A stretch of DNA of 64,000 nucleotides from Enterobacter cancerogenus. GTDB taxonomy: Bacteria > Pseudomonadota > Gammaproteobacteria > Enterobacterales > Enterobacteriaceae. A model generated the notes under the pieces. That model saw only the letters and a list, made by a program, of their open reading frames with translations. It did no database searches and was not told where the DNA came from. A program made the position numbers and the translations under genes. Of the stretch, positions 19,327 to 28,854 are shown in pieces (the first letter of the stretch is position 1; every line of letters begins with the position of its first letter). The stretch is taken from NCBI GenBank assembly GCA_000773965.1, contig JRUP01000018.1, positions 489,115 to 553,114 of the forward strand, in the 5' to 3' direction.

Positions 19327-20184
19327 TCAGGCTTCAATCGCCATACGCAGTTTCTTCATGGCGTTCTTTTCCAGCTGACGCACACGTTCTGCAGAGACGC
19401 CATATTTGTCGGCCAACTCCTGCAGCGTGGTTTTGTTCTCATCATCCAGCCAACGGGCGCGGATGATGTGCTGGCTGCGCTCATCAAGGCTCAGCATGGC
19501 ATCGCTCAGCTTATCAGCAGCGTGCGCATCCCAGTTATCCTCTTCAATGCCGTCGGCAAAGTCTGAGGTTTTATCCTGCAGATAGAGTACCGGTGCCATC
19601 GGCTTACCTTCGCCAGCTTCGTCATCCGAAGACATGTCGAAAGTCATATCCTGCGCGGCCATACGAGATTCCATCTCGAGGACATCTTTGCTGCTCACGC
19701 CCAACTCGCGCGCAACCATCTCCACTTCATCCTGATTAAACCAACCAAGACGCTGTTTGCTTTTACGCAGATTAAAGAACAGCTTGCGCTGGGCTTTCGT
19801 GGTCGCGACTTTCACGATACGCCAGTTACGCAGCACGTATTCGTGAATCTCTGCTTTGATCCAGTGCACGGCAAATGACACCAGACGCACGCCAACTTCA
19901 GGGTTGAAGCGACGCACCGCCTTCATCAGGCCGATGTTACCTTCCTGAATCAGGTCCGCCTGTGGCAGGCCGTAACCGGAGTAGTTACGAGCAATATGAA
20001 CAACAAAGCGCAGGTGAGACAGGATCAGCGTCTTAGCTGCATCCAGATCGCCCTGGTAATGCAGTTTCTCCGCTAATGCCTTCTCCTCTTCTGCCGTTAA
20101 TACCGGCCAGTTGTTGGCAGCCCGGACGTAAGATTCCAGGTTACCCAGAGGCGCAATCGCTAAAGTTTGCATTTCTTTGGTCAT
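19327..20184 (-). CDS. rpoH: Heat-shock sigma factor RpoH (sigma-32)
   Basis: Alternative sigma factor for cytosolic heat-shock genes, 285 residues (284 in E. coli). Region 2 shows [19 protein letters not shown], and the RpoH-specific box [17 protein letters not shown] is near residue 132. Region 4 ends with [20 protein letters not shown]. The start codon and first codons (ATGACCAAAGAAATG) correspond to the region whose RNA folding acts as a thermosensor in E. coli. A DnaA box lies upstream. Confidence 0.97.
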   Translation of the reverse strand: MTKEMQTLAIAPLGNLESYVRAANNWPVLTAEEEKALAEKLHYQGDLDAAKTLILSHLRFVVHIARNYSGYGLPQADLIQEGNIGLMKAVRRFNPEVGVRLVSFAVHWIKAEIHEYVLRNWRIVKVATTKAQRKLFFNLRKSKQRLGWFNQDEVEMVARELGVSSKDVLEMESRMAAQDMTFDMSSDDEAGEGKPMAPVLYLQDKTSDFADGIEEDNWDAHAADKLSDAMLSLDERSQHIIRARWLDDENKTTLQELADKYGVSAERVRQLEKNAMKKLRMAIEA

Positions 20185-20295
20185 TCAAACCCTCACAAAT
20201 TCAATGGACTTGCTGCGCGGTATTTTGCGCAGACGTTACATTATGTCAACGTCGCGAAAAAACCAAAAGCAATCTGTCCTACTTGGACGACAAAG

Positions 20296-20304
20296 TTATC
20301 CACA
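20296..20304 (+). promoter_or_regulatory. DnaA box in the rpoH promoter region
   Basis: TTATCCACA is a perfect DnaA box, 112-120 bases before rpoH. A one-mismatch copy TTTTACACA lies near 20327. DnaA binds the rpoH promoters of E. coli and represses two of them, so this is probably functional; the match itself is direct. Confidence 0.65.
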
Positions 20305-20423
20305 AGTTCAATATTAGCAGTGAATATTTTACACACAGATGACGGCGGGGAAAATAGGAAGATTCCTCTGCTCCCAGATCGTCGGCAGCAGAGGAAGAGT
20401 ATATCAAAAAACGTTGCTGTTGG

Positions 20424-21410
20424 TTACTGCGGCGTAAATCGGCGTAAATGTTGTACAGTGGCTAACCATGCGGCAACCCAGCCAATAATGGCGGCGATGA
20501 GCAGCAGTAGCAGCCCTTCATCCCAGGAAAAACCTTCCAGAACAAAGGTGGTGCCAAACACCGTCGCCACCTGCGCTACAACTGATTGAAGACGCAGTAC
20601 CAGTACTTCGGACAGCAGCAGTGAAAGCACTGCACCACTGAAACCTAACAGCGCGCCGCCATACAGGAACGGACGCAAGATAAAGCCATCGGTGGCACCA
20701 ATCAGCTTTTGCACGTTAATGGTATCGCGACGGGCAAAGATGCTCAGGCGCACGCTGTTACCAATCACCAGGAACACCGCCACCACCATTAGCAGACCAA
20801 TCATCGAAGCGATTTGCCCTACCAGCCCGGTTAACGCCGCTAAACGGGCAAACCAGCTGTCATCCATACGCACTTCGTCCACGCCCTGCACTTTCGACAC
20901 GCGGTCGCGCAGGTTAGCCATAGTGTCTGAATTCTGGAAATTCAGTTTCGGCGTGATGATGGCCACGGCAGGCAGCGGGTTTTGCTCCAGCATATCCATC
21001 GAGCCGCCAAAACCAGACCAGTTACGGAACTCATTCAGCGCTTCTTCGCGCGTCAGATAGTTGACGTTATCCACGCCATCCAGCTTTTTCAGCTCAGCTG
21101 CCACATTCTCGGCCGCCGTATCATCCAGCGCTTTATCCAGATACACCGTCAACTGCGGCGCCGGATACCACTGCGTCGCCGCCTGACTGACGTTTTTCCA
21201 CACCATATAGCAAACGCTGGGCAGCGTCAGCGAGATAGCAATCACCATCACGGTCAGCAGCGTCGCCAGCGGCTGGCGCCACATATCCGACAGCGTGCCG
21301 CGCAGTGCGTAGCGCCACTGCTCCTGCCAGCCGCCTTTCAGCGCCTTGCTTTTAGAAGGCTGCTTCGTCGCTTTCGGCGCGGCTGGGCGCTTATTGCGTT
21401 TATTGACCAT
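20424..21410 (-). CDS. ftsX: Cell division protein FtsX
   Basis: Membrane subunit of FtsEX, which couples ATP hydrolysis at the septum to periplasmic amidase activation through EnvC. 328 residues: a basic N-terminal cytosolic tail (residues 1-45), one helix ([19 protein letters not shown]), a periplasmic domain to about residue 205, and three further helices. [21 protein letters not shown] and [20 protein letters not shown] match E. coli closely. The N-terminal tail is shorter than in E. coli (352 residues). I use the second of two adjacent ATGs, five bases from GGAGG. It overlaps ftsE. Confidence 0.95.
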   Translation of the reverse strand: MVNKRNKRPAAPKATKQPSKSKALKGGWQEQWRYALRGTLSDMWRQPLATLLTVMVIAISLTLPSVCYMVWKNVSQAATQWYPAPQLTVYLDKALDDTAAENVAAELKKLDGVDNVNYLTREEALNEFRNWSGFGGSMDMLEQNPLPAVAIITPKLNFQNSDTMANLRDRVSKVQGVDEVRMDDSWFARLAALTGLVGQIASMIGLLMVVAVFLVIGNSVRLSIFARRDTINVQKLIGATDGFILRPFLYGGALLGFSGAVLSLLLSEVLVLRLQSVVAQVATVFGTTFVLEGFSWDEGLLLLLIAAIIGWVAAWLATVQHLRRFTPQ

Positions 21411-22068
21411 CATGGCCTCCGTGCAGGCGTCCCTGATTCAACGTCATCAAGCGGTAATTGCGGCGGGCAATCAACCCGGTGTCATGCGTCGCCATTAATA
21501 CCGTTACACCGACGCGGTTGAACTCTTCAAACAGACGCAAAATGTCTTCTGACAGGGCATCATCCAGGTTACCGGTGGGTTCGTCCGCCAGCAGCACCGC
21601 AGGTTTGTTCACCACCGCGCGGGCAATACCCACACGTTGCTGTTCACCACCAGAAAGCTGGATCGGATAACTCTTCGCTTTGTCGAGCAAGCCGACTTTA
21701 TCCAGCGCTGCCGATACACGGCGACGAATATCTTCACCGCTGGCGCCGGAAATGATCAGCGGAATCGCCACGTTGTCATAGACCGAACGATCCATCAGCA
21801 AGTGGTGATCCTGGAAAATCATCCCGATCTGACGTCGCAGGAAAGGCACTTCGCTGCGACGCAGACGTGAAATATCGTGGCCACTAAACCAGATTTGCCC
21901 GGCGCTCGGGCGCTCAATGCCACAAATCAGCTTCAGCAAGGTACTTTTCCCTGCGCCGGAGTGGCCGGTCAGGAATGCCATTTCGCCGGGGCGAAGATGG
22001 AAATCCACTCCCTGCAGCGCCTGACGTCCTCCCAGGTATGCTTTACTGACCTCTTCAAAGCGAATCAT
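21400..22068 (-). CDS. ftsE: Cell division ATPase FtsE
   Basis: ABC-type ATPase partner of FtsX, 222 residues as in E. coli. Walker A GHSGAGKS (residues 35-42), signature [14 protein letters not shown], Walker [14 protein letters not shown] and H-loop MATHD are intact. The start [14 protein letters not shown] at 22068 matches E. coli; an ATG three codons earlier overlaps ftsY and lies too close to the GAGAGGA site. Operon ftsYEX. Confidence 0.95.
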   Translation of the reverse strand: MIRFEEVSKAYLGGRQALQGVDFHLRPGEMAFLTGHSGAGKSTLLKLICGIERPSAGQIWFSGHDISRLRRSEVPFLRRQIGMIFQDHHLLMDRSVYDNVAIPLIISGASGEDIRRRVSAALDKVGLLDKAKSYPIQLSGGEQQRVGIARAVVNKPAVLLADEPTGNLDDALSEDILRLFEEFNRVGVTVLMATHDTGLIARRNYRLMTLNQGRLHGGHDGQ

Positions 22069-22073
22069 CCCAA

Positions 22074-23666
22074 TCATTCCTCTCGGGCAAACAGTGCCTC
22101 AATAAAGTCTGCGGCCTTAAACGGCCGTAAATCCTCGATGCCTTCCCCGACACCGATATAACGAATCGGAATGCCAAACTGATCGGCAACCGAGAAGATC
22201 ACACCACCTTTGGCGGTGCCGTCGAGCTTGGTCAGCGTGATACCGGTCAGTCCCACCGCTTCATGGAACAGTTTGGCCTGGCTGACGGCGTTTTGCCCGG
22301 TGCTGGCATCAAGGGTCAGCATCACTTCGTGCGGCGCATCCTCATCCAGCTTTTTCATCACGCGGGTGATTTTTTTCAGCTCTTCCATCAGATGGGCTTT
22401 GTTCTGCAGGCGACCAGCGGTATCCGCAATCAAAACATCCACGTTGCGCGACTTCGCGGCCTGAATGGCGTCGAAAATCACCGAAGCCGAGTCAGCACCC
22501 GTATGCTGAGCCACCACCGGAATGTTGTTGCGCTGGCCCCAAACCTGAAGCTGTTCAACCGCGGCTGCGCGGAAAGTATCGCCCGCCGCCAGCATGACTG
22601 ATTTGCCCTGCGCCTGATACTGACGCGCCAGCTTACCGATAGTGGTGGTTTTACCCACACCGTTGACGCCTACCATCAGGATAACAAACGGCGCCTTGCC
22701 GCCCACATCCAGTGGCTGATCAACCTTTTCCAGAATGCCGGCCATTTCAGTTTTCAGCAGTCCGTACAATGCTTCAGCATCACGCAACTGCTTGCGGTTA
22801 GCCTGCTGCGTCAGATTGGTGATGATGCGGCGCGTGGTCTCTACACCCACATCAGCAATCAGCAACTGCTCTTCCAACTCTTCAAACAGGTCATCATCGA
22901 TTTTTTTGCCGCGGAACAGGCTAACAAAGCCAGAACCGAGGTTCTCGCGCGTTTTGACCAGGCTGCGCTTGAGGCGAGCAAAGAAGCCCTCTTTGGTCGG
23001 ACGATCCTGCTCCTGCGTGACCAGCGGCGCAGCGGCCAGCGGTAAATCGCTGACGGTATCCTGCGCTTCGGCTTCAGCGTCTTCCGCATAGGTTTCGGCC
23101 AACGCCAATGCTTCAAGTTCTTCGTCGCTTAACGCGTCGTCTTCCGATTCAACGGCTGCTTCTTCGATTTCCGGCTCATGCTGCGCAACGAGTGGCTCAA
23201 CAGCCGCTTCCTCGATCTCTGGCTCGTGCTGCGCAATCACTGGCTCAACGACTGCTTCTTCGATTTCCGGCTCGTGCTGCGCAACTACTGGCTCAACGGA
23301 CGCTTCTTCGATCTCCGGCTCGTGCTGCGCAGCAGGCGCTTCAACAATCAGTTCTTCTGCCTGAGGCTCTTCTTCGACAGGTGCTACGTCCGGATGGATT
23401 TCCTCCTCCGGTAGCACTTCCTCTTCAATTGCCGTGATCGGCTTGGACACCACCGCTTCCGGCTGTGCCCGTTGTTCTTCGGCTACGTGCTCAGTGACGG
23501 CAATCGTCTCTTCCGCCTGCGCTTCGGCGCTTGCTAACGCGCTCTCTTCAGCGATCGGCTGTTGCGCCGCTTCGGCCGGTTGCTGCTCTTCCGCAGGCTG
23601 CTGCTTCTCTTCTTCTTTGCCAAAGCCTAGCCAGGAAAAAAAGCCACGTTTTTTCTCTTTTGCCAT
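22074..23666 (-). CDS. ftsY: Signal recognition particle receptor FtsY
   Basis: GTPase receptor that docks SRP-ribosome complexes at the membrane, 530 residues. The N-terminal A domain (1-220) is highly acidic and contains four tandem copies of a 16-residue unit (AQHEPEIEEA plus six) at residues 113-173. The NG domain follows: G1 GVNGVGKTT (333-341), DTAGR, and TKLDG near the C-terminus. It is longer than E. coli FtsY (497) because of the repeat-rich A domain. First gene of ftsYEX, divergent from rsmD. Confidence 0.96.
   Translation of the reverse strand: MAKEKKRGFFSWLGFGKEEEKQQPAEEQQPAEAAQQPIAEESALASAEAQAEETIAVTEHVAEEQRAQPEAVVSKPITAIEEEVLPEEEIHPDVAPVEEEPQAEELIVEAPAAQHEPEIEEASVEPVVAQHEPEIEEAVVEPVIAQHEPEIEEAAVEPLVAQHEPEIEEAAVESEDDALSDEELEALALAETYAEDAEAEAQDTVSDLPLAAAPLVTQEQDRPTKEGFFARLKRSLVKTRENLGSGFVSLFRGKKIDDDLFEELEEQLLIADVGVETTRRIITNLTQQANRKQLRDAEALYGLLKTEMAGILEKVDQPLDVGGKAPFVILMVGVNGVGKTTTIGKLARQYQAQGKSVMLAAGDTFRAAAVEQLQVWGQRNNIPVVAQHTGADSASVIFDAIQAAKSRNVDVLIADTAGRLQNKAHLMEELKKITRVMKKLDEDAPHEVMLTLDASTGQNAVSQAKLFHEAVGLTGITLTKLDGTAKGGVIFSVADQFGIPIRYIGVGEGIEDLRPFKAADFIEALFAREE
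23148..23330 (-). repeat. Four 48-bp tandem repeats inside ftsY
   Basis: Codons 113-173 of ftsY repeat with a 48-base period, encoding AQHEPEIEEA followed by variable VEPVV-like residues. Copies begin at residues 113, 129, 145 and 161. Third-position differences and conservative changes show they have diverged somewhat. Slippage there would change A-domain length in frame. Confidence 0.9.
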
Positions 23667-23895
23667 TGTGTAACCACACTCCTCGATGGCTTATTCCCGG
23701 TAGCACGCTGTTCCCAGGGGATAAAAAATTCAATTTTTGTTCGTGAGCGGCGTAAAAATCAGGCAATTACGCGCGCCATATCAACTCAGTAGTCTAACAC
23801 TTTCCAGCCAGCGCACCACAGCACCCTTTTTTACGTTTCTTCTGCCTGCCACGCCCGTTAAACTACGCAACAAATTATGACGAGTTGTGAGCAAA

Positions 23896-24495
23896 ATGAG
23901 TAAATCCCCCCGCAGCAGCGGCGCTGCTGGCCAGATTCGTATCATTGGCGGACAGTGGCGCGGTCGCAAATTACCGGTGCCGGATAGCGCGGGTCTGCGC
24001 CCGACCACCGATCGCGTGCGTGAAACCCTGTTTAACTGGTTAGCGCCGGATATTCAGGAAGCGCGTTGTCTCGATTGCTTCGCCGGCAGCGGTGCGCTCG
24101 GCCTGGAAGCACTGTCACGCTATGCGGCGTCTGCTACGCTGCTTGAGATGGAACGTTCCGTTGCCCAGCAGCTGTCGCAGAATCTGCAAACCCTGCGTGC
24201 GACGCAAGGCAAAGTCGTGCAGACAAATACCCTGCAGTGGTTAAGCCAGCCGGGTGAACCGTTCGATGTGGTGTTTGTTGATCCGCCATTCCGCAAAGGC
24301 TTGCTGCTGGAGACGCTGACGCTGCTGGAAAACAATGGCTGGCTGGCGGAGAACGCGCTGATTTACGTCGAAAGTGAAGTGGAGCACGGCACGCCAGTGG
24401 CGCCCGCTAACTGGGATTTATATCGCGAGAAAATTGCCGGTCAGGTGGCTTATCGCCTTTATCAACGCCAACAGGAGACGCACGATGTGGCTTAA
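23896..24495 (+). CDS. rsmD: 16S rRNA (guanine-966-N2)-methyltransferase RsmD
   Basis: SAM-dependent methyltransferase modifying G966 of 16S rRNA, 199 residues. It shows QIRIIGGQWRGRKLPVP, LRPTTDRVRETLFNWL, the SAM loop LDCFAGSGALGLEALSR and the catalytic VFVDPPF. The ATG at 23896 is preferred over the in-frame GTG at 23887 by alignment with E. coli; the ribosome site is weak for both. yhhL starts before its stop, so the two form one transcript. Confidence 0.95.
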   Translation: MSKSPRSSGAAGQIRIIGGQWRGRKLPVPDSAGLRPTTDRVRETLFNWLAPDIQEARCLDCFAGSGALGLEALSRYAASATLLEMERSVAQQLSQNLQTLRATQGKVVQTNTLQWLSQPGEPFDVVFVDPPFRKGLLLETLTLLENNGWLAENALIYVESEVEHGTPVAPANWDLYREKIAGQVAYRLYQRQQETHDVA

Positions 24496-24754
24496 TCTGG
24501 GACGATTACTGATGATTTGCGTCTGGGCATTTCTGCTGCTGAATCTGGTGCACCCTTTCCCGACACCGCTGCGCTACTTTGTGCATGTGGCACTGTTCTT
24601 TATGGTGATTATGCACGGCTTGCAGCTGGTGTTGCTGCGTGCTACCCAACCGAAAGAGGCGCCAAAACTCAGTGGTGTCACACAAGCGAAGATTTTCTTT
24701 TTTGGTGTGTTTGAACTGCTGGCGTGGCAGAAAAAGCATTACCCGAAGATGTAA
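24485..24754 (+). CDS. yhhL: DUF1145 inner-membrane protein YhhL
   Basis: 89-residue membrane protein of unknown function. Two hydrophobic helices (about 8-24 and 32-52) surround LVHPFPTPLRYFVHVALFF; the tail FFFGVFELLAWQKKHYPK is the most conserved part versus E. coli YhhL. The ATG at 24485 overlaps the end of rsmD by 11 bases; upstream extension would lie wholly in rsmD. Confidence 0.88.
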   Translation: MWLNLGRLLMICVWAFLLLNLVHPFPTPLRYFVHVALFFMVIMHGLQLVLLRATQPKEAPKLSGVTQAKIFFFGVFELLAWQKKHYPKM

Positions 24755-24758
24755 CGAT

Positions 24759-24784
24759 ACGGGCCGCTGCAGCGGCCCGTTTTA
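24759..24784 (+). terminator. Terminator after yhhL
   Basis: ACGGGCCGCTGCAGCGGCCCGT is a perfect 22-base palindrome (24759-24780) followed by TTTAT. It ends the rsmD-yhhL transcript, and the yhhM stop from the other side falls within its T-run. Confidence 0.82.
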
Positions 24785-25138
24785 TTGCGCAGGCGTGAAA
24801 CTGACAAAGCGACTGCCCTGCATTTTCAACTCTCCCTTCGCGCCCTTATCGATATGATGATAGTCATCGGCGCTCACCACCACCTTGATATCACTCGCCC
24901 CATTAAGCGGGTGAAACCAGGCTTCATACTTCATATCTTCCGCCACAATCTCTTCACGCTGACGCGAACGGCGATTGGGTGAGGGTAACTCACGTTTGGT
25001 TTTCACTTCAACACTCAGTGAGCGAACCGGTGAAGCATCATTTACCGCGGTTTCACGGCGTTGCTTAATAAACTGACGGGTCGCCAAAACGGCAATAATC
25101 GCCAGAACGATGAAAAAGATTAGCGGTGGTTTGCTCAT
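24782..25138 (-). CDS. yhhM: DUF2500 membrane-anchored protein YhhM
   Basis: 118-residue protein of unknown function. One N-terminal helix (residues 4-23, PPLIFFIVLAIIAVLATRQF) precedes a basic segment with RRSRQRE and a soluble C-terminal domain ending RFVSFTPAQ, as in E. coli YhhM. The ATG at 25138 (MSKPPL) aligns with E. coli; the open frame upstream to 25192 has no counterpart. It converges on yhhL. Confidence 0.87.
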   Translation of the reverse strand: MSKPPLIFFIVLAIIAVLATRQFIKQRRETAVNDASPVRSLSVEVKTKRELPSPNRRSRQREEIVAEDMKYEAWFHPLNGASDIKVVVSADDYHHIDKGAKGELKMQGSRFVSFTPAQ

Positions 25139-25301
25139 GATTTCTCTCGCGCTTTGCGTTAGTGTCGGAACAGTAAAAAGACGACAAAGCATACAACCAG
25201 AGTTGACCGATTGTCACATTCGTCGCCGGTAACTTACACTGAGATCGCGATTTTGGGAAAATTCATGACTCTGAACAGCACGTTCAGAAAAGGGAGAAAA
25301 C

Positions 25302-25931
25302 ATGCTTTGGTCTTTCCTTGCCGTACTTTTTTCCGGTTGGCTGTACGTTGATGCTTCATACCGCGGCCCGCAGTGGCAACGCTGGCTGTTCAAACCCGTT
25401 ACCTTGCTGTTGCTGGTCGCCTGGGCATGGCAAGCGCCCACGCTCAATACCACCGATTACCTGATTCTGGCTGGCCTGGTTGCCACTCTGGTCGGTGATG
25501 CACTGACGTTACTGCCTCGCCAGCAAATGCTCTATGCGCTGGGCGCATTCTTCCTGTCACATCTGCTCTACACCATCAGCTTTGCTGCCCACATGACCAT
25601 GAGTTTCTTCTGGCCGATTCCGGTCACGCTGCTGGTCATTGGGGTGGTGGTGATTGGCATTATCTGGTCGAAGCTGGAGGATTTGCGCTGGCCGATCTGT
25701 ACCCTAATTGGGATGACGCTGGTGATGAACTGGATGGCGGCAGAGAATTACTTCTTCCGCCCGACGGATTACAGCTTCTCGCTATTGGTTGGCGCCGGAC
25801 TGCTGCTGTTAGGCAACATTATCTGGTTTATCACCCATTATCGCCGCCGTTTCAGTGCCGATAGCGCCATTGTTGCCGCTTGCTACTTCGCCGGCCACTT
25901 TATGATTGTGCGTTCGCTGTGGCTGTATTGA
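25302..25931 (+). CDS. yhhN: YhhN/TMEM86-family membrane protein (lysoplasmalogenase-like)
   Basis: 209-residue multi-pass inner-membrane protein of the family that includes animal lysoplasmalogenase TMEM86B; the bacterial substrate is not established. Seven or eight hydrophobic helices are visible, with the conserved ADGAL-like segment [25 protein letters not shown] cut here into GDALTLLP and [18 protein letters not shown] precedes the ATG. It stands alone between yhhM and zntA, as in E. coli. Confidence 0.88.
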   Translation: MLWSFLAVLFSGWLYVDASYRGPQWQRWLFKPVTLLLLVAWAWQAPTLNTTDYLILAGLVATLVGDALTLLPRQQMLYALGAFFLSHLLYTISFAAHMTMSFFWPIPVTLLVIGVVVIGIIWSKLEDLRWPICTLIGMTLVMNWMAAENYFFRPTDYSFSLLVGAGLLLLGNIIWFITHYRRRFSADSAIVAACYFAGHFMIVRSLWLY

Positions 25932-25950
25932 AGAAAAGATGACCTTTTGC

Positions 25951-25982
25951 TTGACTCTGGAGTTGACTCCAGAGTGTAGCAT
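25951..25982 (+). promoter_or_regulatory. ZntR-controlled zntA promoter
   Basis: -35 TTGACT (25951-25956) and -10 TAGCAT (25977-25982) are separated by 20 bases, the overlong spacer typical of MerR-family promoters. Between them the dyad ACTCTGGAGT-TG-ACTCCAGAGT (25954-25975) is a perfect inverted repeat and almost identical to the E. coli ZntR site. Zinc-bound ZntR would untwist the spacer and activate zntA. Confidence 0.93.
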
Positions 25983-26023
25983 TCGGGATGCGGGCAGTGG
26001 CCCGCATTGATCCCGGAGGCTCT

Positions 26024-28300
26024 ATGCACGCCCATTCTCATTCATGCCGTTGTGGAAAATCCCACAGCAAAACCCAGCCGCTGTGCGCCATTCGCAGCGT
26101 TTCACCTACGACGCTGAAAATCTCAGCCGCCCTCCCCGCCACACCAGAAAGTGGTTGCGGTTGCTGTGACAACGACAGCGGCAGTCCCGGCGGCGAAAGC
26201 GACGCCGAAAGCGACAGGCCCTCATCCACATCTCATCAATTCCGCTGGCAGATTGCCGGAATGGATTGCCCCAGCTGCGCGCGAAAAATTGAAAGTGCTG
26301 TACAACAGCTGGCGCAGGTGCGCACCGCTCGCGTGATTTTTGCCAGTGAAAAACTGGTGGTGGATGCCGACCAGGATATTCGCCCGGCCATCGAACAGGC
26401 CGTCAAAAATGTCGGTTTTACCCTGACCTCAAACGATCCGCAATCTCAGCCCGAACCGCAACGCCGCTGGCAGGAAAATGCCGGTTTGCTGTTACTGGCA
26501 CTGCTGATGCTTGCCAGTTGGCTGCTGAGCCAGGTTTCTCCGGTATGGGGCGATCGCCTGTTTGTGATGACCACGCTGATCGGCCTGGCGCCGATTGCAT
26601 TCAGCGCGTGGAAACTGCTGCGAGGCGGTTCACCCTTCAGTATCGAAACCCTGATGACCCTTGCCGCCACCGGTGCGTTGGTGATTGGCGCACATGCCGA
26701 AGCCGCGATGGTGCTGTTGCTGTTCCAGCTGGGTGAACGGCTGGAGTCATTTGCAGCTTCTCGCGCACGACGCGGTGTGACGGCGTTAATGGCACTGCGC
26801 CCCGATACTGCTACGCGTTTGAAAGGCACGCAGCGCGAGCAGGTGGCGCTGGCTGACTTGCATCCTGGCGATACGATTGAAGTCGCGGCTGGCGGTCTTT
26901 TGCCGGCCGATGGCGAGCTGCTGTACCAGAGCGCCAGTTTTGATGAAAGTGCGCTGACGGGCGAGTCCGTGCCGGTTGCCCGTCAGCCGGGCGAAACGGT
27001 GATGGCGGGCGCCACCAGCGTCGATCGACTGGTCACGCTGAAAGTCATCTCCGAACCTGGCCAGAGCGCGATTGATCGCATCCTACAGCTCATCGAAGAA
27101 GCTGAAAGCCACCGTGCACCGGTTGAGCGCTTTATCGACCGCTTCAGCCGCATCTATACACCCGCCATTATGCTGCTGGCGCTTTTAGTGATGGTGCTGC
27201 CGCCAATGTTAGCGGGGGCAGCGTGGTTGCCGTGGATTTATAAAGGCCTGACGCTGCTGTTAATTGGTTGCCCTTGTGCGCTGGTGATATCAACACCCGC
27301 CGCGATCACCTCTGGCTTAGCGGCGGCCGCACGACAGGGCGCCCTGATCAAAGGCGGAGCCGCGCTGGAACGTCTCAGCCGCATCCAGACCATGGCATTC
27401 GATAAAACCGGTACCCTCACCCTCGGCAAGCCGCAGGTGACCGAGGTCGATTCTTTCAGTGCGATGGAAGCAAATGCACTGCTGAGTATTGCAGCGGCAG
27501 TCGAACAAGGTTCCAGCCATCCATTGGCGATCGCCATCGTGCGCGAGGCCGAAAGGCGCCAGCTCAGGCTACCGCGCGCCCGGCAGCAGCAAACGCTGGC
27601 TGGCAGCGGCATCCGTGCGCAGATTGATGGCGTGACTTATCAGCTGCTGGCACCACGCGATGCCACCACGCTTACGACCGATCAGCAGCAGGCGATCGCG
27701 CAACGGGAAGCTCAAGGTAAAACCGTGGTGGTGCTGTTACAGGATGAGACCGTCATCGGCACCCTGGCGTTGCAGGATCAGCTACGCGAGGAAGCCGTCA
27801 CGGCGCTGGCACAGTTGCAAGCGCTGGGCATTAATAGCCTGATGCTGACTGGCGATAACCCCCGTGCGGCGGCGTCGATGGCGGCGCAACTCAACATCGA
27901 TTATCGCGCCGGCTTGTTGCCTGCCGATAAAGTGGAGATGGTGCGCAAACTGGAGGAGCAGCAGCCGCTGGCGATGGTAGGCGATGGTATTAACGACGCT
28001 CCGGCGATGAAAGCCGCCACCCTCGGCATTGCCATGGGCAGCGGCACCGATGTCGCGCTGGAAGCCGCCGACGCCGCGCTGACACAAAACCGTCTGGCAA
28101 TTCTGCCACGCACTATCGCACTGGCCCGTCGCACGCGCGCCATCATCCGTCAGAACATCGCAATAGCGCTTGGGCTGAAAGGCATTTTCCTGATCACCAC
28201 ACTGCTCGGTTTCACCGGTTTGTGGCTGGCGGTGCTGGCAGATTCGGGCGCGACGGCGCTGGTCACAGCCAACGCCTTGCGATTACTGCGTCAGCGTTAA
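26024..28300 (+). CDS. zntA: Zn2+/Cd2+/Pb2+-exporting P1B-type ATPase ZntA
   Basis: Inner-membrane heavy-metal efflux ATPase, 758 residues (732 in E. coli). The N-terminus has a His/Cys-rich stretch ([13 protein letters not shown]), a second cluster GCGCC near residue 45, then an HMA domain with GMDCPSCA at 79-86. The core shows the transport motif CPC in [11 protein letters not shown], the phosphorylation site FDKTGTLT, and [16 protein letters not shown] lies before the ATG at 26024; an open frame from 25988 is too far upstream. The stop overlaps that of tusA. Confidence 0.96.
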   Translation: MHAHSHSCRCGKSHSKTQPLCAIRSVSPTTLKISAALPATPESGCGCCDNDSGSPGGESDAESDRPSSTSHQFRWQIAGMDCPSCARKIESAVQQLAQVRTARVIFASEKLVVDADQDIRPAIEQAVKNVGFTLTSNDPQSQPEPQRRWQENAGLLLLALLMLASWLLSQVSPVWGDRLFVMTTLIGLAPIAFSAWKLLRGGSPFSIETLMTLAATGALVIGAHAEAAMVLLLFQLGERLESFAASRARRGVTALMALRPDTATRLKGTQREQVALADLHPGDTIEVAAGGLLPADGELLYQSASFDESALTGESVPVARQPGETVMAGATSVDRLVTLKVISEPGQSAIDRILQLIEEAESHRAPVERFIDRFSRIYTPAIMLLALLVMVLPPMLAGAAWLPWIYKGLTLLLIGCPCALVISTPAAITSGLAAAARQGALIKGGAALERLSRIQTMAFDKTGTLTLGKPQVTEVDSFSAMEANALLSIAAAVEQGSSHPLAIAIVREAERRQLRLPRARQQQTLAGSGIRAQIDGVTYQLLAPRDATTLTTDQQQAIAQREAQGKTVVVLLQDETVIGTLALQDQLREEAVTALAQLQALGINSLMLTGDNPRAAASMAAQLNIDYRAGLLPADKVEMVRKLEEQQPLAMVGDGINDAPAMKAATLGIAMGSGTDVALEAADAALTQNRLAILPRTIALARRTRAIIRQNIAIALGLKGIFLITTLLGFTGLWLAVLADSGATALVTANALRLLRQR

Positions 28301-28545
28301 GCCGTGCCTTTCTGAATCAGATACTGGTACGGCAGCGTTTCCGTCTGCTGTGCCAGCAGTTGATGTTCCATAAAGCGGCAAAAACCGGGAATATCACGCG
28401 TGGTGGCCGGATCATCGGCAATGATCAGTAAGGTTTCGCCCGCCTGCATGGTGCGCACGGTTTTGCGCACCATCATTACCGGCTCAGGGCAGCGCAGGCC
28501 AAGGGCATCAAGCTTGTGGTCCGGCGCAGAAAAGGGATCGCTCAT
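28297..28545 (-). CDS. tusA: Sulfur carrier protein TusA
   Basis: 82-residue sulfur carrier that receives persulfide from IscS and passes it to TusBCD for 2-thiouridine formation in tRNA. The active Cys19 lies in [15 protein letters not shown]; the C-terminal [13 protein letters not shown] is also family-typical. Monocistronic, converging on zntA with a shared TTAA at the stops. Confidence 0.95.
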   Translation of the reverse strand: MSDPFSAPDHKLDALGLRCPEPVMMVRKTVRTMQAGETLLIIADDPATTRDIPGFCRFMEHQLLAQQTETLPYQYLIQKGTA

Positions 28546-28690
28546 GATTCTCTGTCTTCATTCAAGATGGGCGCTCATTCTAGCGCGCAAAATACACAGC
28601 GCAAGGCGATAACGATTGCGTTAAAATTAACCATTGCATTAATTGCGCAACGCGCTAAGATCGCCGCCGTTTTTTCAACAGATACTACGC

Positions 28691-28817
28691 TATCCCCTAA
28701 ATAATTCGCGTTTTAGCAAGGCGGCAAGGGCGTGTATCCCCAGGAGCTTACTCAAGTAAGTGACTGGGGTACGCGAACGCAGCCAACGCAGCTACAACGC
28801 GAAGTATGACGGGGATA
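28691..28817. repeat. ERIC element between tusA and yhhQ
   Basis: A 127-base imperfect palindrome bounded by TATCCCC and GGGGATA. It contains CCAGGAGCTTACTCAAGTAAG and AGTGACTGGGG, the central sequences of the enterobacterial repetitive intergenic consensus, and ends GAAGTATGACGGGGATA. Its length equals the canonical ERIC length. It lies 37 bases before yhhQ and would be transcribed if the promoter is upstream of it. Confidence 0.92.
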
Positions 28818-28854
28818 GTTGGGTTCCCTCACCCCATTACTAAAAAGGTCAGAC

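Noticed and set aside
23148-23330. Regularly spaced repeats that could suggest a CRISPR array
   Set aside because: The period is 48 bases with no unique spacers and the repeats encode part of FtsY in frame.
24374-24484. N-terminal extension of yhhL
   Set aside because: It lies entirely in rsmD in another frame and has no counterpart in YhhL proteins.
28546-28854. preQ1 riboswitch before yhhQ
   Set aside because: The interval is mostly the ERIC palindrome; I could not find a preQ1 aptamer pattern.
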